NCBI RefSeq assembly: GCF_042665095.1 | Contig: NZ_JBHTBV010000006.1 | Source of the DNA: Gordonibacter pamelaeae | Lineage (GTDB): Bacteria > Actinomycetota > Coriobacteriia > Coriobacteriales > Eggerthellaceae | Strand: one strand, 5' to 3' | Length of the DNA: 64,000 bases | In this document: positions 58,781 through 64,000 of the stretch, piece by piece | Position numbering within the stretch: the stretch's first letter is position 1 | How the letters are laid out: each line of letters begins with the position of its first letter | Translations under genes and position numbers: made by a program | Notes under the pieces: model-generated | What the model saw: only the letters and a program-made list of their open reading frames with translations | Database searches by the model: none | Told to the model about the DNA's origin: nothing

Positions 58781-59625
58781 GAACAAACCTTCACTTTGCC
58801 AAAAAACCCTTCGATGACGTCAAGCACAGCCGGCCATGACAAGCAAGAAGCATAGGAAAATCTCGCACCATATGCCTGCCACAAGCTTGACATCTCCCTG
58901 CTCGATCTAATTTCCCGAACAATCACGTCAATGCGATCTCCAGCTACCGACGTGCCCCTTTTGCCGCATGTGTTGACGAAGGCTTGCCGCAACACCGCTT
59001 CATCGATGGGCACGGACTTCGTTTTCTCAAGCACGAACAGATCGTAGAAATCGCGCATCCTGGTGTTGGCAACGCCTCGGGCCACAACCGTTTCCAGCTT
59101 CTCAGCTATCAAGGTCTCGGCATTGTACGCCATGATCGCAACTGAGCGATTCTCGAACATCAGCCTGTACTCGAACCTCAGCTCGCTCGGGGTGATTGCC
59201 TCATCGGTTGAAAAATCGAGCTTCATGGGGATACGTATCCGCTCAAGCGTCGCTTGCAGGTAAACCCTGATGCCGGGGTATTCGTCGTCGTCCATAATGG
59301 TTTCGACTTTTTCGATCTCGAAAGCCATGCCGTCGTCAAGGGAAATGGCGCAGATCTCATCCACGACCGCGCGGATGTCTTCCTTGGTCAAAGGAAGGCT
59401 TTTGATCGTCGTATCCACATCCATGGTCGAACGGGCTTCCAATCCGACTAGGGCGGCTACAAGAGTGCCACCCTTCAAGATGAGATTCTCGCGATAAGGG
59501 GAAAGCGAAAGCCTTTCCAAGAAGCGCTCCGTCGCGTACGTCCGCATGAGCATCTGCGCTTTGGCGCTATCGCCCATCGAAAGGTTGCGAATCTTTCCTT
59601 TGAGCTGTTGGGCTGTGCGGATCAT
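58777..59625 (-). CDS. abiEii: AbiEii toxin-type nucleotidyltransferase
   Basis: 282 residues. The type IV toxin shows the polymerase-beta-like core: LILKGGTLVAALVGLEARST, MDVDTTIKSLP (DxD), and FSTDEAITPSELRFEYR, with a C-terminal DUF1814 region KLETVVARGVANTRMRDFYD. AbiEii transfers nucleotides to tRNAs and stops growth, countered by AbiEi at the gene level. ATG 59625 overlaps the AbiEi stop (TGATG). It is coupled at its 3' end to the DUF512 gene. Base composition is lower in GC than its neighbours, suggesting transfer. Confidence 0.85.
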   Translation of the reverse strand: MIRTAQQLKGKIRNLSMGDSAKAQMLMRTYATERFLERLSLSPYRENLILKGGTLVAALVGLEARSTMDVDTTIKSLPLTKEDIRAVVDEICAISLDDGMAFEIEKVETIMDDDEYPGIRVYLQATLERIRIPMKLDFSTDEAITPSELRFEYRLMFENRSVAIMAYNAETLIAEKLETVVARGVANTRMRDFYDLFVLEKTKSVPIDEAVLRQAFVNTCGKRGTSVAGDRIDVIVREIRSSREMSSLWQAYGARFSYASCLSWPAVLDVIEGFFGKVKVCS

Positions 59626-60218
59626 CACAGGAGCACCTCCAGGTAGCGGCTCAAGACCTTCTCGACGGAGAGCGCCTTCGCATAACGCATCAGCAACGGG
59701 ATATCTTTGCCCTTGCGTCGGACGTAGCTCTTCAGAGCTCCTTGCAATTCTTGCGCTTCCACGAATCTGCGCTTGCGCACGATATCGCACACCGTCCTCT
59801 CGGCATTGTACACACGCACGGTGTGCCCAAAGGGCGTTTGAATCTCAATAACACCTAAAGAGAAGAGTTCGGAATTCACCTTGTGCACTCGCACCCCTTC
59901 ACGCGCCAAATTGGAAGAGCTGGCGCCCGCCTTCAAAGTGATGCTGTAGCGATCGGGCTCGCGATCGGTGAGTCCAAGTAGGAACAAAGCCGTCTCGTGA
60001 GAGAACACCGCACCCGGATAACGGGTCTGCAAGACGAACATCCCGTCATCCCACGCATCTTGGGCTCTGTAAAGGCCTTTGGCCACCCGCTCCATTCCGT
60101 TGGCCCGCACGTAATCGCCGACAAAAGCCCTCGAAACGCCTGCCTCAACCGCGTCGGACGTTTTCAGGTACCCGAGTCCTTCCTCGACCAAAGCGTCCAG
60201 AAAAGCTGTCTTTTCCAT
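59625..60218 (-). CDS. abiEi: AbiEi-type antitoxin / repressor
   Basis: 197 residues. An N-terminal winged HTH (GYLKTSDAVEAGVSRAFVGD, NGMERVAKGLYRAQDAWDDG) precedes the AbiEi C-terminal domain (VFSHETALFLLGLTDREPDR, VYNAERTVCDIVRKRRF). AbiEi binds inverted repeats in its own promoter and neutralises the toxin without binding it. Here a 14-base inverted repeat brackets its -10 element. GC content is lower than in flanking genes. Confidence 0.87.
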   Translation of the reverse strand: MEKTAFLDALVEEGLGYLKTSDAVEAGVSRAFVGDYVRANGMERVAKGLYRAQDAWDDGMFVLQTRYPGAVFSHETALFLLGLTDREPDRYSITLKAGASSSNLAREGVRVHKVNSELFSLGVIEIQTPFGHTVRVYNAERTVCDIVRKRRFVEAQELQGALKSYVRRKGKDIPLLMRYAKALSVEKVLSRYLEVLL

Positions 60219-60227
60219 AACACCACC

Positions 60228-60272
60228 TTACATTCACGCCCTGATTGTATTCGAATTGGGCGTGAATGTAAA
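60228..60272 (-). promoter_or_regulatory. Promoter and operator of the AbiE pair
   Basis: Minus strand TTTACA (60272-60267), 17 bases, TACAAT (60249-60244). Perfect 14-base inverted repeats, TTACATTCACGCCC at 60228-60241 and its complement at 60258-60271, overlap the -35 on one side and cover the start site on the other, as in known AbiEi autoregulation. Confidence 0.8.
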
Positions 60273-60295
60273 TCATAGCCATGCCCATGAGCACG

Positions 60296-60601
60296 CTATT
60301 CCCACCGGCTCCGATATATCGCACGCATCTCCTCGTCCGTCAGGGTCGAGCATGCTCCCTCCCCTATGCCCGCAAAGGCCTTGAGAGCGGCTTTCTTTTG
60401 ATCACGTCCATCCTGCCGGTTGAGCCGAGTGCAAGCTGCGGCGCTCCAAGGCTGGATCTTCCTCAGCTTGGGGCCCAGCTTGCGACGCGCCATCTCGGTG
60501 TCGTAGGCGGCCTGGCCGCGGAGCCAATAGCCGTTCGCCCACGATACGCCTCGCTTCCGTCTATCATGACGTCCCTCGATAGCATAGGACAATAGTATCA
60601 T
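60296..60601 (-). CDS. Small hypothetical protein, coupled to ArsA
   Basis: 101 residues, unknown family. The ATG at 60601 overlaps the ArsA stop (ATGA) with GAGGAA at ribosome-site distance, so it would be translated with that gene. The sequence is basic in the middle (MARRKLGPKLRKIQPW) and ends LTDEEMRAIYRSRWE. No domain is recognised, and codon use is less GC-biased than the ArsA gene. It may be real or a decayed fragment of the incoming AbiE region. Confidence 0.4.
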   Translation of the reverse strand: MILLSYAIEGRHDRRKRGVSWANGYWLRGQAAYDTEMARRKLGPKLRKIQPWSAAACTRLNRQDGRDQKKAALKAFAGIGEGACSTLTDEEMRAIYRSRWE

Positions 60602-61773
60602 GATTCCTCAAACCTCACGACGAGCAGGCCGTCCTCGTGGCGGGCGCTCGCGACGTCGCGGCCGCGCAGGTGGGCGGGCAGGGGGATGCGGCGGCGCTGG
60701 TTGGCCAGCGACACCACGAGGGCGTCGCCGTCCTGCACGAGGTCGAGGTCGCGCTTGTCGAAGAACGGCGCGGGCACCACCAGCTCGCAACCGCCCGCCC
60801 CCTCGCGCGCGCCCGCGGCCCCGACGGGCGTCAGCAGCTCCCCAGGGTCGACGTCGCCGAACAGCTCGCGTGCCGCCTCGCGCAGGCCGTCCGCGCCCCG
60901 CAGCTCGCCGTGGCGCAGCATGAGGCGCAGCACCGCCGTGCCCGAGAACGAGCGCTCGATCTCGTCGAGCGAGGCGCGCTGCAACTCGGTCCAGCGGTCG
61001 AAGTAGCCCTCGAGCGCCGCCTCCGGGTACAACCGGTTCACCACCACGGCGTCCACATGGTAGCCGTAGAGGCCGAGCCACGCGAACGCGCGCTTCGCCT
61101 CCTTCACCACGATGCGCTCGGCCGTGGTGACCACGCGCAGGCTCACGCGGCCCGTGTCGGTGAGCAGCCCGCGCAGCCGCTCCAGCCGCCCGACCAGCGA
61201 GGACAGCTCGTCGAACAGGGCGTCGTCGGGCAGGGGGATCTTCATGACATGCTCGATCACCGGGCCGCCCACCTTGAGGGCCTTGCGTTTCAGCGGCAGC
61301 GCCCGCTCGATGAAGTCGCCGAACCGCTCGGGGTACTTCAGCAGCGAGAGCGTCTCGCCGGTAGGCGCGCAGTCCACGACGAGCACGTCGTAGGCTCCCG
61401 CCTCGTCGATGTCGAGCAGGACGCTGAGCGAGAGCAGCTCCTCCAAGCCGGGGAACACGAACAGCTCCTCGGCCTCGATGCCCGCCTCCTCGCCGTTCGC
61501 ATGGCTCGTCATGACCGCGCGCAGGTAGCCCTGCAGGCGCCCCCAGGTGGCGCGGCCGGCCACGACGGGGTCGATCTCGAGCGCGTCCAGGTTGGGCGCC
61601 ACGCCCACCGGCTCGCCTTCCACGGGAAGGTCGAACGCGTCGCCCAGGCTGTGGGCCACGTCGGTGCTGACCACGAGCACGCGCCGCCCTCGCTCGGCCA
61701 GGTGGAGCGCCGTCGCGGCGGCCACGCAGGTCTTGCCCACGCCGCCTTTGCCGGTGTACAGGATGATCCTCAT
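60598..61773 (-). CDS. ArsA-family ATPase, copy 1
   Basis: 391 residues. Deviant Walker A YTGKGGVGKTCVAAATALH, switch I STDVAHSLGDAF, and Walker B-region VLVVDCAPTGETLSLLKYPE. The last 50 residues (GDALVVSLANQRRRIPLPAH) look like the C-terminal ArsA_HSP20 domain found in actinobacterial and green-sulfur homologues. ArsA/Get3-type ATPases handle arsenite or tail-anchored clients; no arsB pump or arsenic resistance gene is near, so the substrate is open. Pairs with copy 2. Confidence 0.88.
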   Translation of the reverse strand: MRIILYTGKGGVGKTCVAAATALHLAERGRRVLVVSTDVAHSLGDAFDLPVEGEPVGVAPNLDALEIDPVVAGRATWGRLQGYLRAVMTSHANGEEAGIEAEELFVFPGLEELLSLSVLLDIDEAGAYDVLVVDCAPTGETLSLLKYPERFGDFIERALPLKRKALKVGGPVIEHVMKIPLPDDALFDELSSLVGRLERLRGLLTDTGRVSLRVVTTAERIVVKEAKRAFAWLGLYGYHVDAVVVNRLYPEAALEGYFDRWTELQRASLDEIERSFSGTAVLRLMLRHGELRGADGLREAARELFGDVDPGELLTPVGAAGAREGAGGCELVVPAPFFDKRDLDLVQDGDALVVSLANQRRRIPLPAHLRGRDVASARHEDGLLVVRFEES

Positions 61774-61788
61774 GATCGCCTTCCCCTC

Positions 61789-61998
61789 CTAGTCGATGTC
61801 GATGGGCCGCGCGCCGCGGCCTCGCCCTGCGTCCTGCGGCCGTCCTCCGGGAGCCTCCAGCACGCCGAGGGCCGCATCGGAGAGCGCGCGCACCGCGCAC
61901 GCCGCCGCATGGCGCACCTCCGGCGGCACGAGCGAGGCCACGGCCTCGGCCTCGAGGCGCTTGGCGTCCAGCAACTTGGACACGAACTCAGCGTTCAT
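61789..61998 (-). CDS. Small protein between the ArsA genes
   Basis: 69 residues, unknown. Its ATG lies 11 bases inside the end of copy 2, and it ends 15 bases before copy 1. The first 45 residues form a helical segment (EFVSKLLDAKRLEAEAVASL, then ALSDAALGVLE) and the tail is Arg/Gly-rich. Overlap with ArsA suggests it is translated; its place between two ATPases suggests a partner. Confidence 0.5.
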   Translation of the reverse strand: MNAEFVSKLLDAKRLEAEAVASLVPPEVRHAAACAVRALSDAALGVLEAPGGRPQDAGRGRGARPIDID

Positions 61999-63166
61999 CC
62001 TCTTCCCCTTTCGCGAACTCCACGCGCAGCACGCCGTCGTCGAGCTTGGCGGAGGCCACGTCCATGCCGGCCAGCACGTTCGGCAGCGGGATGCAGCGCG
62101 TCATGGGGCCGACGCGCACTACAAGGTCGCCGCCGGCCTGGTAGAGCTCCATCGCCCGCTTGTCGGCGAGCGGAAGCGCCAGCATGAGCGCCCAGCCCGC
62201 GTCCGTCCTCTCGTAGCGCTCGTGCTCCACCGGCGGCGCGGCGGCGAACACGGCGTCGTCGGGCAGCTCGGCCGCGAGCCGTCTCACGGCCTCGAGCCCG
62301 CAGACGTCGGCGCCGTACCAAGGGACCTGCGCACGCGGCAGGTCGCCGAACACCTGCGCGAGCTCCTCCATGCACCGCTTTTGCACGTCGGCCCACTCGG
62401 CGAAGAAGCCGCCTTGCGCCTCGGGGGGCAGCACGCGGTTCACCACGAGGCCGTCCACGCGGTATCCGAACAGGTTCAGGTAGAGGAAGTTGCGCTTCGT
62501 CTCCTCCACCACCATCTTCTCGGGCAGCGCCACGATGCGCACGGAGGTGCGCTCGGGATCTTTGAGCAGCTGCTGCAGCTCGACGAGCCGCGCGTAGAGC
62601 CGCTCGATGTCCGACATGGCGCGCCTGTCGGGCAGCTCCAGCTTGAGCAGCTTCTTCGACAGGGGCGAGAGCACCCGCAGGGCCACCTTGCCCGCCGGCA
62701 GCCACTTCTCCAGGTACCAGCCGAACAGCTCCGGGAACTTGAGCAGCGCGAGCGTCTCGCCGGTGGGCGCGCAGTCCACGACGATGCGGTCGTACGCGCC
62801 GCACTCCGCGAAGTCGATGAGCTTGAGCAGGGCGAACAGGCCGTCCATGCCCGGCATCGCCGGCATCTCCCCGTCGTCGGCGTCCCCGCCCATGCTGGAA
62901 GCCATCGACAGGGCCGAGCCCACGAGCGCGCCGTACTCCTCCTCCATGATGCGGTCGGCGTCGAGCTCGACGGCATCGAGGTTCTCCGCCACGCGCACGA
63001 TGGCCGCGCCGACGCGCCGATCGAGCACGTCGCCCACGCTGTGCGCCGCGTCGGTGCTGGCCAGCAGCGTGCGATGGCCCTCGGCGGCGAGCTTGAGCGC
63101 GCTCGCCGCCGCGACGCTCGTCTTGCCCACGCCGCCCTTCCCCGTGAAAATCCGGATGCGCGCCAT
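61988..63166 (-). CDS. ArsA-family ATPase, copy 2
   Basis: 392 residues, aligned with copy 1 over its length: IFTGKGGVGKTSVAAASALK, STDAAHSVGDVLD, IVVDCAPTGETLALLKFPEL and the C-terminal DLVVRVGPMTRCIPLPNVLA (HSP20-like). It carries a Met/Gly/Asp-rich insertion (MASSMGGDADDGEMPAMPGM) in the middle. ATG 63166 follows AGGAAGGAC. First of the two, after the MarR gene. Confidence 0.88.
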   Translation of the reverse strand: MARIRIFTGKGGVGKTSVAAASALKLAAEGHRTLLASTDAAHSVGDVLDRRVGAAIVRVAENLDAVELDADRIMEEEYGALVGSALSMASSMGGDADDGEMPAMPGMDGLFALLKLIDFAECGAYDRIVVDCAPTGETLALLKFPELFGWYLEKWLPAGKVALRVLSPLSKKLLKLELPDRRAMSDIERLYARLVELQQLLKDPERTSVRIVALPEKMVVEETKRNFLYLNLFGYRVDGLVVNRVLPPEAQGGFFAEWADVQKRCMEELAQVFGDLPRAQVPWYGADVCGLEAVRRLAAELPDDAVFAAAPPVEHERYERTDAGWALMLALPLADKRAMELYQAGGDLVVRVGPMTRCIPLPNVLAGMDVASAKLDDGVLRVEFAKGEEDER

Positions 63167-63188
63167 GCCTCGTCCTTCCTTCCTCATG

Positions 63189-63206
63189 CGAATAATTCTT
63201 TATTCG
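63189..63206. promoter_or_regulatory. Palindrome before ArsA copy 2
   Basis: CGAATAA (63189-63195), TTCT, TTATTCG (63200-63206): 7-base arms, AT-rich, 23 bases before the ArsA start. A repressor site or promoter element for the ArsA pair. Confidence 0.45.
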
Positions 63207-63269
63207 AACTATTGGGCCGAAAAGAGCGGCCGCCTCGGCCGCGCCGTCCGCGCCTGCTCGCGCCCCGCC

Positions 63270-63776
63270 TCACTCGATGGCGATGCGCCTCGCTGCGCTC
63301 TTCCCCGTCGCCGCTTCCCCGCGCTCGCCCGCCTCCTGCGCGAGCAGGGCGGGAATCCGGCCGAGCGCCTTGAGGAACACACGCCGCTCCTCGTCGGAGA
63401 ACCCCTCGAACACCCGGCCCATCATCGAGCCGACGGCGTCAACCACGGAGGCCACCTGCGCGCGCCCCTGCTCGGTGATGCGCACCACCATGACGCGCTT
63501 GTCCTGGACGCTGCGCCAGCGCTGCACGAGGCCGCGCTTCTCCAGGCGGTTCACGATGCCCGTGGCCGTGTTGAGCGGGACACCCACGTACTCGGCGAGG
63601 CGCGACATGGAGGTCTCGCCCGTGCGGTACACGTGCACGAGCGCGAGCATCTCGTTCTTCGAGCAGTCCATGAGCGCGCTCTGCCACCAGTCGGCGGAAA
63701 ACGCGTCCTTCGCCGCGTCGAGGAACTCCCAGTACGCCCCCTCGAACTCCCCGCCCGAGGCCTCGCCCTTCACCAT
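63270..63776 (-). CDS. MarR-family transcriptional regulator
   Basis: 168 residues. Winged helix: LALVHVYRTGETSMSRLAEY, VGVPLNTATGIVNRLEKRGL, and the wing VQRWRSVQDKRVMVVRITEQ. Dimerisation helices flank it. ATG 63776 follows AAAGGAAG; longer starts are upstream of the promoter. Its operator covers the start site. Probably controls itself and the ArsA genes. Confidence 0.9.
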   Translation of the reverse strand: MVKGEASGGEFEGAYWEFLDAAKDAFSADWWQSALMDCSKNEMLALVHVYRTGETSMSRLAEYVGVPLNTATGIVNRLEKRGLVQRWRSVQDKRVMVVRITEQGRAQVASVVDAVGSMMGRVFEGFSDEERRVFLKALGRIPALLAQEAGERGEAATGKSAARRIAIE

Positions 63777-63777
63777 C

Positions 63778-63800
63778 AATACTTCCTTTCTCGAAGTATT
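63778..63800. promoter_or_regulatory. MarR operator
   Basis: AATACTTC (63778-63785), 7 bases, GAAGTATT (63793-63800): an 8-base inverted repeat over the predicted start and ribosome site of the MarR gene. Confidence 0.65.
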
Positions 63801-63803
63801 TTC

Positions 63804-63832
63804 ATTCTGCCACCGAAGCAACAGGTTGTCAA
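63804..63832 (-). promoter_or_regulatory. Promoter of the MarR gene
   Basis: Minus strand consensus TTGACA (63832-63827), 17 bases, CAGAAT (63809-63804). Confidence 0.65.
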
Positions 63833-63929
63833 GCAACCGGCAAACACGAACTCCAGGAACGGCAGACCCGCCCTCCCCCGAGGAGCGGCCCGAGTACAAG
63901 CCCTCCCCCAGGACCCCCCCCCACACGCA

Positions 63930-63964
63930 GCAGGCCCCCGGGCCGACATGGTCCGGGGGCCTGC
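63930..63964. terminator. Strong hairpin near the window end
   Basis: GCAGGCCCCCGG (63930-63941) and its complement (63953-63964), 11-base loop. No T run follows on either strand; it may close a gene beyond the window. Confidence 0.4.
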
Positions 63965-64000
63965 GATGTAAAGGAAGCATCCTCCGCGAGCGCGACGCCC

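Noticed and set aside
60281..60595. Plus-strand frame opposite the small ORF next to AbiEi
   Set aside because: No ribosome site, codon use poor; the minus-strand frame has a better start context.
1..64000. tRNA, rRNA, CRISPR, insertion sequence or phage genes
   Set aside because: No cloverleaf-like CCA ends, repeat arrays, transposase or integrase sequences were recognised by eye; a tRNA scan would be decisive.

Overview
The window is GC-rich bacterial chromosome with very dense coding, short spacers and many 1-20 bp gene overlaps. The gene set and order (trmD-rimM-KH-rpsP, ffh, ftsY-smc-rnc-plsX-rpmF, fakA-recG-rsmD-coaD, DUF512-der-plsY-gpsA) together with many small one- and two-component regulators fit a high-GC anaerobic actinobacterium, most likely Coriobacteriia / Eggerthellaceae (Eggerthella or Gordonibacter-like). 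That assignment is inference from style and content, not from a search. No tRNA, rRNA, CRISPR array or insertion sequence was seen.

Layout. 1-2.1 kb: signal peptidase I (cut by the window edge), trmD, rimM, KH protein and rpsP, driven by a near-consensus promoter. 2.5-8.3 kb: a GNAT acetyltransferase, then an OmpR-type regulator / histidine kinase / ABC ATPase / large FtsX-type permease operon. 8.7-11.9 kb: a remnant of a ClbS/DfsB-type gene, ffh, and an orphan HipA-like kinase. 11.9-21.9 kb: lipoprotein, MBL-fold hydrolase, ftsY, PadR-DUF2812 pair, small membrane protein, smc, rnc, plsX, rpmF. 22-33 kb is more accessory: ABC exporter, ClC channel, a YtrA-type ABC locus whose ATPase gene is broken by an internal deletion, a TetR/FAD-oxidoreductase pair lying inside a cluster of four parS-like sites, a HelD-like helicase and an AraC-GNAT fusion. 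33-45 kb is core metabolism and translation: yceD, coiled-coil protein, coaD, rsmD, recG, fakA, Asp23, rpmB, a PTPS/QueD-type protein, zinc-ribbon protein, Nif3 family, PHP phosphatase, cysteine desulfurase, rpe. 45-54 kb: Xre-membrane regulator with an ABC transporter, an alkyltransferase homologue whose active-site Cys is Ser, a VanZ-RDD-NAD(P)HX epimerase fusion, two paralogous lipoproteins, a ferritin-like protein and a methyltransferase. 54-64 kb: gpsA, plsY, der and a DUF512 radical-SAM protein, translationally coupled to an AbiE toxin-antitoxin pair, followed by a MarR-controlled pair of ArsA-type ATPases.

How it fits together. Most genes are on the minus strand in operons with stop/start overlaps. 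Several local repressors (YtrA-type GntR, TetR, MarR, and AbiEi) have a readable promoter with a palindrome over the start site, so autoregulation is well supported. Ribosomal protein genes have their own promoters and hairpin terminators. The most noteworthy items are the parS cluster (suggesting origin proximity), the VanZ-RDD-epimerase fusion, the Ser-type alkyltransferase-like protein, the AbiE pair fused in translation to an essential GTPase operon, the twin ArsA locus, and the tandem GTTAC palindromes upstream of the two-component/ABC operon.
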